Assembly: GCA_964415675.1 (NCBI GenBank)
Contig: CAYQBG010000011.1
Coordinates: forward strand, 1-64,000
Direction: 5' to 3'
Length of the DNA stretch: 64,000 nucleotides
Source of the DNA: UBA5336 sp964415675
Lineage (GTDB): Bacteria > Pseudomonadota > Alphaproteobacteria > Caulobacterales > Hyphomonadaceae
In this document: positions 1 to 8,392 of the stretch, piece by piece
Position numbering within the stretch: the first letter of the stretch is position 1
How the letters are laid out: every line of letters starts with the position of its first letter
The notes under the pieces: generated by a model
Databases searched by the model: none
What the model was told of the DNA's origin: nothing
The model's input: only the letters and a program-made list of their open reading frames with translations
Translations under genes and position numbers: made by a program

Positions 1-25
1 GCCCCGGCAGGGGTGAGACACAAAC

Positions 26-55
26 AAAAGGCCGCTCCGAATGGGGCGGCCTTTT
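26..55. terminator. Bidirectional Rho-independent terminator
   Basis: A 13-bp perfect stem (26-38 with 43-55) closes a GAAT tetraloop. The outer arms are AAAA and TTTT, so a U-rich tail is available on either strand. On the minus strand it sits just after the stop of the carboxymuconolactone-decarboxylase-like gene; on the plus strand it would end whatever enters from before the window. Confidence 0.85.
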
Positions 56-60
56 CTGTG

Positions 61-597
61 TCAGCCCATTTCCAGCCCTCTCGCCCCGCCGGTTTCGATA
101 TCCACCTCGAATGTCTCAAGAAAGCGGCAGACCATCATGTAATAGCCCGTGACAAGCGTCAGCTCCTGGAGGGCTGCGGGGCCGAAATGGGCCAGGGCGG
201 GCGCGAATGAGGCGTCGCCGGCTTTCACATTCGCGACGATATCGTCAACGAATTCGAGTGCGATGCGCTGTTCCTCGCTCAGGCCCGACGCTTCGGGGCC
301 CTGTCTGAGCGATACAAACAGCGCTTCATCCATACCCAGATCGCGGCCGATCTTTTCGTGCTGCGCGGTTTCATATTCGGCCCCTGACCGATAGCCGACG
401 CGCAGGATGGCGCATTCTCGCGTCACTGGGTCGAGCTGCCCCTTGAACAGGAAGGCGGACCCCAGATCCGTGAAGGGCTTCAGCAAATGCGGGGCATGCG
501 CCATCATTGCAAAGATATTGAGAGGCGCGAGCCGGTCCATAAGCTCGCTCGCATCGCCGTCCAGCCTGGTCTTGTCGGCATACTCGATCCGCGCCAT
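61..597 (-). CDS. Carboxymuconolactone decarboxylase family protein
   Basis: A 178-residue single-domain protein of the carboxymuconolactone decarboxylase/AhpD-like fold. The family core is visible at about residues 50-85 (FKGQLDPVTRECAILRVG, then EYETAQHEKIG), followed by the helical stretch LVTGYYMMVCRFLETFEVD. The CxxC redox pair of true AhpD is absent, so a peroxidase role is not supported; related proteins are often annotated only by fold. The ATG at 597 was chosen because AGGAG lies 7 bases upstream; the frame stays open to 660 but without a ribosome site. It diverges from the tRNA-Trp and TetR side, and a strong bidirectional terminator follows its stop. The substrate is unknown. Confidence 0.85.
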   Translation of the reverse strand: MARIEYADKTRLDGDASELMDRLAPLNIFAMMAHAPHLLKPFTDLGSAFLFKGQLDPVTRECAILRVGYRSGAEYETAQHEKIGRDLGMDEALFVSLRQGPEASGLSEEQRIALEFVDDIVANVKAGDASFAPALAHFGPAALQELTLVTGYYMMVCRFLETFEVDIETGGARGLEMG

Positions 598-673
598 TCC
601 TGATCTCCTGATTGTCTTGTATGAGCAGTCTTGCACCGGGAGGTCAGATCGGGCAAACACGGCGTCTGCCTGA

Positions 674-749
674 AGGGGTATAGCTCAGTTGGTAGAGCAT
701 CGGTCTCCAAAACCGAGGGTCGCGGGTTCGAGTCCTGCTGCCCCTGCCA
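674..749 (+). tRNA. tRNA-Trp (anticodon CCA)
   Basis: Complete 76-nt cloverleaf. The acceptor arm AGGGGTA (674-680) pairs with TGCCCCT (739-745), followed by discriminator G and an encoded CCA (747-749). The D-loop, the anticodon loop CTCCAAA with anticodon CCA, and the T-arm GGGTTCGAGTCCT are all canonical. It is not followed by secE-nusG, the frequent neighbours of tRNA-Trp in proteobacteria. Confidence 0.97.
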
Positions 750-824
750 GGCAGGCCTTTGCTGATACACAATCTGCGGGTTTTTGTCTGCCAGCCTGGC
801 AACTCATAATGCGCCTTGAATTGG

Positions 825-840
825 ACCTGTCAGGTACCTG
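825..840. promoter_or_regulatory. Candidate operator of overlapping palindromes upstream of the TetR gene
   Basis: ACCTG-T-CAGGT (825-835) overlaps the perfect palindrome CAGGTACCTG (831-840), so three alternating half-sites of the same 5-mer stand side by side. The array ends 33 bases before the preferred start of the TetR-family gene, which fits an autoregulatory operator. Seen directly in the sequence; binding is inferred. Confidence 0.5.
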
Positions 841-873
841 GCCTTAAGATTGAAGCTTTTCGTGGAGATACCA

Positions 874-1518
874 TTGGCCCGCCAGGATAAAACGCCGGCG
901 CCCCACGCGCGCCCGGTGCAAGCCGAGGAACCGATCGACGGTCGCCGGCGTCGCTCGGAACGCAGCCGCGAACGCATCGTCGAAGCCTTGCTGGATCTCG
1001 TCAAATCCGGCGAGATGAGTCCCAGCGCGGCCCAGGTCGCTGATACGGCGAATGTCAGCCTGCGCACCGTGTTCCGGCATTTCGAGGAAATGGAGAGCCT
1101 TTACCGGGAAATGGCGCGGGTCTGCGAAGCGCGTTTCCGGCCGACTTTCATGTCTCCCTACAAAGCACGGGACTGGCCGGGCCAGTTGAAGGAATTGCTC
1201 GACCGGCGGGTACAATTCTTCGAAGATGCCATGCATCTCAGGATCTGTTGCACCCTGCGGCGCTTCCAGTCACCCACGCTGATGGAGGATTATCAGCGTT
1301 TTCTTCGAATGGAGCATTCGGGGATTGAAGCCCTCCTGCCCGAGGATCGCCTCTCTGATTCCGATTGGGTCAGCTCGCTAGATGTGGCGCTGAACTTTGA
1401 AACCTATCGGCGTCTCAGACAAGAGCGCGGCCTGTCGCAGTCTGCCGCTACGGCGGTCATGTCGCGCATGCTGCATATGATTATGGCTGACGCGGGAGAA
1501 GGATGCGCTTCCACATGA
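874..1518 (+). CDS. TetR family transcriptional regulator
   Basis: About 214 residues. The N-terminal third carries a TetR-type helix-turn-helix: an RSRERIVEALLDLV helix, then PSAAQVADTANVSLRTVFRHF as the recognition region, ending in the typical FRHFEEMESLYREM. The C-terminal helical part is the ligand-binding and dimer domain and is not conserved enough to predict an effector. The preferred start is the TTG at 874, with GGAG 6 bases upstream; a TTG at 850 is in frame but lacks a ribosome site. A palindromic array just upstream suggests autoregulation. It converges on the GST gene with a 2-base gap. Confidence 0.85.
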   Translation: MARQDKTPAPHARPVQAEEPIDGRRRRSERSRERIVEALLDLVKSGEMSPSAAQVADTANVSLRTVFRHFEEMESLYREMARVCEARFRPTFMSPYKARDWPGQLKELLDRRVQFFEDAMHLRICCTLRRFQSPTLMEDYQRFLRMEHSGIEALLPEDRLSDSDWVSSLDVALNFETYRRLRQERGLSQSAATAVMSRMLHMIMADAGEGCAST

Positions 1519-1520
1519 TA

Positions 1521-2573
1521 TCAGGCACCGTTGGGAGAATCAGGGCTGAACAACTGTTCACAGCCGGAGGTTTTCATAGCGGTCTCAACCGGCGCTTTCA
1601 GATTAGCAGGCAGCGCATCATGGCTTTCACGCAGCGCATAGAGACACTTCACCTGGTAGGGGAAGGTCGGTTGGGTCCATGCCCGCCCGTCAATCTCGCT
1701 GTCCCAACTGGCCTCGCCTGCCTCGCCAGCCGCCGCATTGGCAAGCAGGAAGGGGACATAGACCCGGCCAATCTCCGAAAGAATCGGCGCCAGGGCCGCG
1801 CGAGCCTCATCGGGCGCAAACCAGTCGCCATCATCCGGCTCCAGGCCTGACAGGTCATCCACCCGGTCCAGCCAGGCGCGCACGCGCTGTGAACGCTCGG
1901 CCATGAGCTTCGCCGAGGTCGGCTCGATGATGCCAAGCTGGGTCAGCTGGCCATAAATCGCGAAGTCCGCTGAGGAAGGCCGCGCGCCAAGCACATACCC
2001 CTGAACCTGAATGAGGTTGTCGAGAATGTCGATGAAGCGCGCATAGCTCGCCTCGATCGTTTCCGCCGTCACATTGTTAGAACCGACCACATACAGGCGT
2101 TCGAACTGGCGTTTGGTGAAAGCCTCTGAGATCTTCTCCGCCTCTTCCGCCGGGGCTGTATTGTTCGACCAATATACCAACAAAGGTCCGGCATTGATCC
2201 GGTCGGGTTCATGGTGCCAGCGAAAATGAAACATCGCCTTGGTGAGCCACTCATCGGCATAATCTTCGATCAGCTCGTTATAGAATGCCAGTTCCGGATC
2301 AGTTGGAATGACCGACCGCCCGGATTGAAGCGTTTCAAGACGGCGGGTGATCGGCGTCGAATCGACAACCGCTTCAAGTCCTCCATCCCCGGTTGGGAAA
2401 TAGAAAGTCGGCAGGAGTTTGACCTTCGGAGCGGGATAACCGGCCGGCGGGTTCTGATGGCCGCCCCAGATCATCTTGTAAGGGATTTGCCGATAGCGCA
2501 GCAGCGCCAGCATCTTGCGCGTATAGGGCGAGCCTGGCGCCCCCAGCAGTTCAAGCCGAGTGTCGGTGTTCAT
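1521..2573 (-). CDS. Glutathione S-transferase family protein
   Basis: 350 residues, longer than a standard 200-230 residue GST. The N-terminal thioredoxin-like domain is clear: LELLGAPGSPYTRKMLALLR at about residues 8-27, then a PTFYFPTGDGGLEAVVDST segment before the helical C-terminal domain, which includes VQGYVLGARPSSADFAIYGQ. The last 100 or so residues extend past the usual GST end and include a tryptophan-rich stretch. It likely binds glutathione, but the substrate is unknown. It is transcribed divergently from the DsbA-fold isomerase at 2798, another glutathione-associated fold, so the two may act on the same class of compounds. Confidence 0.85.
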   Translation of the reverse strand: MNTDTRLELLGAPGSPYTRKMLALLRYRQIPYKMIWGGHQNPPAGYPAPKVKLLPTFYFPTGDGGLEAVVDSTPITRRLETLQSGRSVIPTDPELAFYNELIEDYADEWLTKAMFHFRWHHEPDRINAGPLLVYWSNNTAPAEEAEKISEAFTKRQFERLYVVGSNNVTAETIEASYARFIDILDNLIQVQGYVLGARPSSADFAIYGQLTQLGIIEPTSAKLMAERSQRVRAWLDRVDDLSGLEPDDGDWFAPDEARAALAPILSEIGRVYVPFLLANAAAGEAGEASWDSEIDGRAWTQPTFPYQVKCLYALRESHDALPANLKAPVETAMKTSGCEQLFSPDSPNGA

Positions 2574-2797
2574 GGATATTATTCTCCCCTATCGGCGCGC
2601 CGTAAACTGCCGAATTGTCGATTTTCAGTTTGTGTCATCAAATCATATGGCACACTATAGGACAATAGTTCCTGCAGACGGGCCGGTCGAAGCCGGGCCT
2701 GCAGGGTGTCCGGCCAAGCGGCTGGAACTGGCGCAAACACGTCGCGCTTATATCAGAACCGATCGCCCACCGGGCTGGTCAACAAATGGAGGATCCT

Positions 2798-3445
2798 ATG
2801 GCTGAAAATGTGGATGTATTCTGGTCGTTCCGCAGCCCCTATTCGCGACTCGTCGTGCCTGATCTGTTGAAACTCCGAGAAGATTACGATGTCGATGTGA
2901 ATTTCCGACCCGTCCTGCCGCTGGCAGTCAGGTTTCCCGAGTCCCTATTTGATCCCAATGACCGGCGCGCGCCGATGTATATCGTTCGCGACAGTATGCG
3001 TCGGGGTGAGATGCTCGGCCGGCCAGTGATCTATCCGCTGAACCCCGACCCCATCGTGCAGGATTTTACGACTATGAAGGTCTCCGAAGACCAGCCTTAT
3101 ATCGACCGGCTCACAAAGCTGGGCGTGGAAGCGACCCGGCGCGGCAAGGGGCTGGAATTTGCGGGCCATATTTCGGCCATGATCTTTGGAGGAACGAAGG
3201 ACTGGGACAAGGGCGACACCATGACGGCGCAAACCGCGGCTGCCGGGCTCGATCTTTCTGAAATGGACGCGGCGATCACGGATGGCGACCATATGGACGA
3301 AATCCAACGCAATCAGGAGGCGCTGGATGCGTCAGGCCATTGGGGCGTGCCGACCATGGTGTTCAGAGACGAACCCTTCTTCGGACAGGACCGGATTGAC
3401 ACGTTGCGCTGGCGGTTGGGGCAGGCGGGCCTGGCCAAGGCGTAA
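2798..3445 (+). CDS. DsbA-family protein, 2-hydroxychromene-2-carboxylate isomerase-like
   Basis: 215 residues of the DsbA/kappa-GST fold. The N-terminus has VFWSFRSPYSRLVVPDLLKL, where SPYS replaces the CxxC of thiol oxidases; this is typical of 2-hydroxychromene-2-carboxylate isomerases, which use glutathione. The C-terminal signature GHWGVPTMVFRDEPFFGQDR, with its cis-proline, is also characteristic. The start at 2798 has GGAGG 5 bases upstream. True HCCA isomerases belong to naphthalene degradation, but no ring-cleavage genes are nearby, so the natural substrate may differ. A hairpin terminator follows at 3591. Confidence 0.85.
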   Translation: MAENVDVFWSFRSPYSRLVVPDLLKLREDYDVDVNFRPVLPLAVRFPESLFDPNDRRAPMYIVRDSMRRGEMLGRPVIYPLNPDPIVQDFTTMKVSEDQPYIDRLTKLGVEATRRGKGLEFAGHISAMIFGGTKDWDKGDTMTAQTAAAGLDLSEMDAAITDGDHMDEIQRNQEALDASGHWGVPTMVFRDEPFFGQDRIDTLRWRLGQAGLAKA

Positions 3446-3590
3446 GCGACGTGTGCTCTGGCAGGTGGTTCAGCTCGCCAGGCCTTGCTGGAGCGGTATT
3501 GCAGAGCCGGCCAAGCTGAGGGCGGGGCCGTCGGCGGGCAAGAGAGAAGGCGGATCCCGGCCGAAGACCGCGCAAAAGGCCGATAGGAAG

Positions 3591-3625
3591 GCCGACCCAT
3601 CACGCTCGGGAATGTCGGCTTTTTT
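3591..3625 (+). terminator. Rho-independent terminator
   Basis: GCCGAC (3591-3596) pairs with GTCGGC (3614-3619), directly followed by six T (3620-3625). The loop of 17 bases is rather long. It lies in the 250-base gap between the DsbA-fold isomerase and the alpha-hydroxyacid dehydrogenase, separating the two transcription units. Confidence 0.6.
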
Positions 3626-3695
3626 GAAAGCAGGGGAGACGCTGCGCAGGCCGTTGTGATATCGCCAGGCCTGTTCCCGTTTACGGCCCGATGAC

Positions 3696-4853
3696 ATGCA
3701 CCTGAAAGACACCCATAATTTCAGTGATTTCCGCCTTCTGGCGAAGAAGCGGCTTCCTGCGCCGATCTTCCACTATATCGATGGCGCCGCCGATGATGAG
3801 GTGACTTATCGCCGGAACACGTCCGCTTATGAGGCCATTGATCTGGTTCCGAACGTCCTGAACGGCGTCGATACAGTCGATATGTCTGTCGAGGTGATGG
3901 GCCAGCGGCTTGATATGCCATTTTATTGTGCGCCGACCGCGCTGCAGCGCCTGTTTCATCATGACGGCGAGCGCGCCGTCGCCCGCGCGGCCACCCGGTT
4001 CGGGACCATGTTCGGTGTGTCCTCGCTTTCCACGGTGACGGCAGAGGAGATTGCGCAGATCGCGCCGGGACCGAAAATGTTCCAGTTCTATTTCCACAAG
4101 GACCGGGGTCTGAACACAGCGCTTCTGGAGCGCGCAAAGGCGGCGGGATTTGACGTTCTGGCGCTGACCGTCGACACGATCACCGGCGGCAACCGGGAAC
4201 GCGACCTGCGCACCGGGTTTACCTCTCCGCCGAAACTGACACCGTCATCACTCCTCAGTTTTGCGGCGCATCCCTCATGGGCCTGGAATTTCCTGACCCG
4301 CGAGACATTCGACATGCCGCACCTGTCGGGACATATCAGCGAGGGCACCAATCTCGCCGTCTCTGTGGGCGATTATTTCTCAACCATGCTCGACCAGTCG
4401 ATGAACTGGAAGGATGCCGAAAAGCTTCTGGAGCAGTGGGGAGGGCGCTTTGCGCTGAAAGGCGTGATGAGTGTCGATGATGCCCGGCGCGCGGCTGATA
4501 TCGGTTGTGCCGGGATTATGGTGTCCAATCATGGCGGACGCCAGCTCGACGGCGCCCGCGCCCCCTTCGACCAGCTCGCGGAGATCTGCGATGCGGTCGG
4601 CGACAGGCTGGATGTGATCTGTGAAGGCGGCGTCCAGCGTGGCACCCATGTGCTGAAGGCCTTGTCGGTGGGCGCCAAGGCGGTTTCGGGCGGGCGATAC
4701 TATCTGTTTCCACTGGCCGCTGCCGGAGAGGCTGGCGTAGAGCGGGCGCTTGGCCAGATGCGCGCGGAGATCGAACGTGACATGAAGCTGATGGGCGTGA
4801 CATGCGTCGATCAGCTGAGCCGGGAAAACCTGCGCTGGCGCCATGGCAGCTGA
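3696..4853 (+). CDS. FMN-dependent alpha-hydroxyacid dehydrogenase (L-lactate dehydrogenase-like)
   Basis: 385 residues, the usual length of the LldD/glycolate oxidase family. These FMN TIM-barrel enzymes oxidise L-2-hydroxyacids, commonly L-lactate, and pass electrons to quinones or oxygen. The N-terminal FHYIDGAADDEVTYRRN is a family hallmark. The active-site signature SNHGGRQLDGARAP lies near residues 275-288 and contains the catalytic histidine, and a late GGVQRGTHVLKAL phosphate-binding segment is present. The exact hydroxyacid cannot be read from the sequence. It converges on aceA, with a minus-strand terminator between them. Confidence 0.9.
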   Translation: MHLKDTHNFSDFRLLAKKRLPAPIFHYIDGAADDEVTYRRNTSAYEAIDLVPNVLNGVDTVDMSVEVMGQRLDMPFYCAPTALQRLFHHDGERAVARAATRFGTMFGVSSLSTVTAEEIAQIAPGPKMFQFYFHKDRGLNTALLERAKAAGFDVLALTVDTITGGNRERDLRTGFTSPPKLTPSSLLSFAAHPSWAWNFLTRETFDMPHLSGHISEGTNLAVSVGDYFSTMLDQSMNWKDAEKLLEQWGGRFALKGVMSVDDARRAADIGCAGIMVSNHGGRQLDGARAPFDQLAEICDAVGDRLDVICEGGVQRGTHVLKALSVGAKAVSGGRYYLFPLAAAGEAGVERALGQMRAEIERDMKLMGVTCVDQLSRENLRWRHGS

Positions 4854-4876
4854 AAGCGCAGCGCGCCGGGAGGCGC

Positions 4877-4911
4877 AAAAAAACTGGCGCACCAGCAGGT
4901 GCTGATGCGCC
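4877..4911 (-). terminator. Rho-independent terminator of the aceB-aceA operon
   Basis: A 12-bp arm, 4886-4897 against 4900-4911, with one T-G wobble and a tiny loop forms a very stable stem. On the minus strand it is followed two bases later by seven T (A4877-A4883). It begins 30 bases after the aceA stop. Confidence 0.85.
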
Positions 4912-4941
4912 GGGTCATGAGTCAGTTTCGGGACGGCGCGA

Positions 4942-6567
4942 TTACTCAGCTGCTTCGAACTGGTTCATCGTGTTGTGCGCACCGCCCGCCTTGAGAGCGC
5001 GTTCGCCTGCGACCATTTCCTTGAACGTGTCGCCGAGATCGGAGCCGACTTCGTGCTGGTGTTTCACTGCAGAAACGCCGCGGCGGATCTCTTCGCGCTG
5101 CACATTCTTCACATAGGCGAGCATCTTCTCCTCACCGAAATAGCCATTGGACAGCTCGTCCATGCCCTTGGCAGTGAGATGGAAGGTCGGCAGGGTGATG
5201 AGATTGTGGAACACGCCGGCGCGGGCCGAAATCTCGGTCTGGAAGCTCTGAAGGCGGAAATCGGCCTCCAGACCAAGCTCGGTCTCGTCATAGGCCGAAG
5301 ACATAAGGGTGCCGTCATCGGGATAGTCGGCTTCGCTGATCCGGCCTTCGGCGACCCACTGCTCGCGGACCTGCTTGCGCAGGTTGAGTGTCCAGTTGAA
5401 GCTCGGGCTGTTATTATAGGTCAGCTTGGCATCTGGTACCACCTCGCGAATGGCGTTCACCATCGACGCGATCTCATCGACATTCGGTGTGGCCGTCTCG
5501 ATCCAGAGCAGATCTGCGCCGCCGTCGCGGAGCGAACTGATGCAATCCTCGATCACGCGTTCGCGGCCCGTATTCTCCTTGAACTTGTAGAGTCCATTGG
5601 GCAGGCGAACCGGGCGGACGATCCGGCCATCGCGCTGCAGGGCCACTTCGCCTTCCTTGAGGGGGTTGGCGTCGGTGATCTCTTCGGTCTCGACCCATTT
5701 GATGTATTCAGCAGCGTGATCGCCAGGCTCCAGCGAGACAGGGATCTTCTGCGTCAGGCCGGCACCGAGGCTGTCCGTGCGCGCCACAATCACGCCATCA
5801 TCAACGCCGAGTTCCTCGAACGCCATCCGGCAGGCGCGCAGCTTGGTGATGAAATCCTCGCGCGGCACGGTCACTTTGCCGTCCTGGTGGCCACATTGCT
5901 TGGCATCGGAGACCTGGTTTTCGATCTGCAGGCAGCACGCCCCGGCCAGGATCAGTTCCTTGGCGAGGAGATAGGTGGCGTGCTCGTTCCCGAAGCCGGC
6001 ATCGATGTCCGCGATAATCGGGACGACATGGCTCTCAAACGTGTCGATGCGATAGATGATCTCGTCCAGGGTCGCTGCGTCTGCACCGCTCTCGCGCGCT
6101 TCGCTCAGCTCTGAAAACAGGTCGTTGAGGGCGACTTCATCGGCCTGACGCAGGGAGACATAAATCTCGCGGATGAGCTCCGTCACCGCTGTCTTCTCGT
6201 GCATGGACTGGTCAGGGAGGTGGCCAAAGCTGTTGCGCAGGCCGGCGACCATCCAGCCAGACAGATAGATATAGGTGCCGCTGGCGGTGCCGCGCATGCG
6301 CTTGACGGCCTTGATCTTCTGCTGGGCATGGAAGCCCGACCAGCAGCCAAGCGACTGGGTGAATTTCGAAGAGTCCGCATCATAGGCTGCCATGTCATCG
6401 CGCATCACACCGGCCATGGCGCGCGCGATGTCGAGATGGGTGTTATAGGTGTTCTGGATTTTCAGCTGGACCATGTGTTCCACGCTGATGCCGGAACGGG
6501 TGCGGCCCTCGGGATAGCGCTGGCGCGCCTCGTCCATCAGCTGTTTGTAAGTAGGGCGTTGGGTCAT
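4942..6567 (-). CDS. aceA: Isocitrate lyase
   Basis: 541 residues, matching the long (about 530-residue) proteobacterial isocitrate lyases rather than the 430-residue E. coli type. It cleaves isocitrate to succinate and glyoxylate, the first step of the glyoxylate bypass used for growth on acetate and fatty acids. The catalytic signature appears as KQCGH at about residues 222-226 (KKCGH in shorter enzymes), preceded by IENQVSDA. An SPSFNWTLNLR segment carries the conserved SPSFNW motif. ATG at 6567 with AAGGA upstream. It lies 37 bases downstream of aceB on the same strand, so the two form one operon with a strong terminator after aceA. Confidence 0.95.
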   Translation of the reverse strand: MTQRPTYKQLMDEARQRYPEGRTRSGISVEHMVQLKIQNTYNTHLDIARAMAGVMRDDMAAYDADSSKFTQSLGCWSGFHAQQKIKAVKRMRGTASGTYIYLSGWMVAGLRNSFGHLPDQSMHEKTAVTELIREIYVSLRQADEVALNDLFSELSEARESGADAATLDEIIYRIDTFESHVVPIIADIDAGFGNEHATYLLAKELILAGACCLQIENQVSDAKQCGHQDGKVTVPREDFITKLRACRMAFEELGVDDGVIVARTDSLGAGLTQKIPVSLEPGDHAAEYIKWVETEEITDANPLKEGEVALQRDGRIVRPVRLPNGLYKFKENTGRERVIEDCISSLRDGGADLLWIETATPNVDEIASMVNAIREVVPDAKLTYNNSPSFNWTLNLRKQVREQWVAEGRISEADYPDDGTLMSSAYDETELGLEADFRLQSFQTEISARAGVFHNLITLPTFHLTAKGMDELSNGYFGEEKMLAYVKNVQREEIRRGVSAVKHQHEVGSDLGDTFKEMVAGERALKAGGAHNTMNQFEAAE

Positions 6568-6604
6568 TTTTGTTGTCCTTCAGTCTCGTTATGGGGGCGT
6601 ATTG

Positions 6605-8263
6605 TCAGGAGATGGTGCGCAGCACGTCATAGGCGGGCAGCGTCAGAAAGTCGGCCAGGGTCTCGCCCGTGGCCGTATCGATGAAGATTTCACTGGCTTG
6701 GGCATACCGGCCGGCGGCGAAGGCATTGTCGCCATGCGCGGCCCTGATCTTCGACAGTTCGTCTTCAACGAGGGCGTCGAATGCGGCGCGATCAAACGTC
6801 TTCGGCGCGCCGTCGGCCGTCTTGTAGGCACAGCCATGACGCAGCCACTGCCAGAGCTGGCTGCGGGAGATTTCCGCCGTCGCTGCGTCTTCCATCAGAT
6901 TGTGGATCGGCACGGCGCCGCGCCCGCGAAGCCAGGCGGCTGTGTATTCGATCCCGACAGATATATTGGTCCGGATGCCCGCCTCCGTGATATCCCCGCT
7001 ATGGGGCGAAAGCAGCGATTCCGTCGTGATTTCCGGCATCTGGCGCTGGCTGAGTACCTGGTTGGGCTGGGGCATCGCAGCGTCGAAGACGTCCATCGCC
7101 ACCGCTACCAGGTCCGGGTGCGCAACCCAGGTGCCGTCATGGCCCTGGTCAGCCTCGCGTTTCTTGTCAGCGCGCACCTTGTCGAAGGCGGCGGCATTGG
7201 CTTCATCGTCGCCCTTGATCGGGATTTGCGCCGCCATACCGCCCATGGCGTGGGCCCGGCGCCGGTGGCAGGTCTTGATCAGCAGCAGCGAGTAAGCCTT
7301 CAGGAAGGCGCGGTCCATGCCCACCTGCGCGCGGTCTGGCAGCACAAACTGGCTGTGATTGCGCAGCGTCTTGATATAGCTGAAGATGTAATCCCAGCGC
7401 CCGCAATTGAGACCGGCAATGTGATTGCGCATCACATACAGGATCTCATCCATCTGGAAGGCGGCGGGCAGTGTTTCGATCAGGACGGTGGCCTTGATCG
7501 TTCCGTTCGGAATACCGAGCGCGGCCTGAGCGAAATTGAACACATCATTCCAAAGGCGCGCTTCCTGGTAGTTCTCCAGTTTCGGCAGGTAGTAAAATGG
7601 GCCCTTCTTCTGCTCAAACAGCGCGCGGGCATTGTGATAGAAATGCAGCCCGAAATCGAACAGGCTGGCCGACATCGCCTTACCATCGACGCTGACATGC
7701 GCCTCGTCGAGATGCCAGCCACGCGGGCGCACGATCATCGTCGCAGTCTCGTCGTTGAGTGTGTAAGACTTGCCGCGCGCTTCATCCTCGAAGGAAAGGC
7801 TGCCGCTCGCATAGTCCTGCATGTTAGCCTGGCCTTGGAGCATGTTCTCGAAGGTCGGTGAGGAAGCGTCCTCGAAATCGGCCATGAACATCTTGGCGCC
7901 GGAATTCAGCGCGTTGATCATCATCTTGCGATCGACTGGCCCGGTGATCTCGACCCTTCTGTCCTGCAGCGCCTTCGGTACCGGCGCGACTTCCCAGACG
8001 GAGTTGCGGATATGCTCGGTCTCGGGAAGAAAATCCGGCATTTCGCCATCATCATAGCGCATCTGCGCCAGTCTGCGGTTTTCGAGAAGGATACGGCGTT
8101 GCGGGCCGAAACGGCGTTCAAGGTCCGCAATGAACAACAGCGCGTCCTGGGTCATTACGCGCTCATATTCGGCCGGGACACCGCCGGGCACCTCAGCTGG
8201 CCGGCGGTGCCGCGGTGTGACCTGGTCAGCCGGCGTCCTGGCGTCAGTCAGGGTATCAGTCAT
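6605..8263 (-). CDS. aceB: Malate synthase A
   Basis: 552 residues, normal for the A isoform. It condenses glyoxylate with acetyl-CoA to malate, the second enzyme of the glyoxylate bypass. The signature GLNCGRWDYIFSYIKTLR is at about residues 280-298. An N-terminal MFMADFEDASSPTFENML stretch and a HDGTWVAHPDLVAVAM segment are family-specific. ATG at 8263 is preceded by GGGAGGAAA. First gene of the aceB-aceA operon, divergent from a ScfR/RamB-type regulator, with an inverted-repeat pair in the shared intergenic region. Confidence 0.95.
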   Translation of the reverse strand: MTDTLTDARTPADQVTPRHRRPAEVPGGVPAEYERVMTQDALLFIADLERRFGPQRRILLENRRLAQMRYDDGEMPDFLPETEHIRNSVWEVAPVPKALQDRRVEITGPVDRKMMINALNSGAKMFMADFEDASSPTFENMLQGQANMQDYASGSLSFEDEARGKSYTLNDETATMIVRPRGWHLDEAHVSVDGKAMSASLFDFGLHFYHNARALFEQKKGPFYYLPKLENYQEARLWNDVFNFAQAALGIPNGTIKATVLIETLPAAFQMDEILYVMRNHIAGLNCGRWDYIFSYIKTLRNHSQFVLPDRAQVGMDRAFLKAYSLLLIKTCHRRRAHAMGGMAAQIPIKGDDEANAAAFDKVRADKKREADQGHDGTWVAHPDLVAVAMDVFDAAMPQPNQVLSQRQMPEITTESLLSPHSGDITEAGIRTNISVGIEYTAAWLRGRGAVPIHNLMEDAATAEISRSQLWQWLRHGCAYKTADGAPKTFDRAAFDALVEDELSKIRAAHGDNAFAAGRYAQASEIFIDTATGETLADFLTLPAYDVLRTIS

Positions 8264-8295
8264 CGGTTTCCTCCCGCTTGGTCTGTGCGGGATTT

Positions 8296-8363
8296 ATTTA
8301 CAAGTTCCGTGCCGGGTCCATAGATATCGGAAATTATTCGGTTTTATTGTTATTCTTGTAAAT
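8296..8363. promoter_or_regulatory. Divergent control region with 9-bp inverted repeat between aceB and its regulator
   Basis: ATTTACAAG (8296-8304) and its exact complement CTTGTAAAT (8355-8363) stand 50 bases apart in an AT-rich intergenic region that otherwise differs sharply from its GC-rich surroundings. One arm lies about 32 bases upstream of aceB, the other about 12-30 bases upstream of the regulator start. The RamB/ScfR regulators nearby are known to control acetate and propionate genes, so these are plausible half-operators; binding is inferred. Confidence 0.55.
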
Positions 8364-8392
8364 TCCCGAGTGTAATGCATGTTAGTATGGTT

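Noticed and set aside
2640..2680. CTAT/ATAG partial palindrome between the GST and DsbA-fold genes as an operator
   Set aside because: Only four-base arms; too short to distinguish from chance.
4975..6114. Long plus-strand open frame opposite aceA
   Set aside because: Antisense shadow of the GC-rich aceA gene; its translation shows no recognisable domain and there is no ribosome site.
6602..7861. Long plus-strand open frame opposite aceB
   Set aside because: Shadow of malate synthase; no protein family features.
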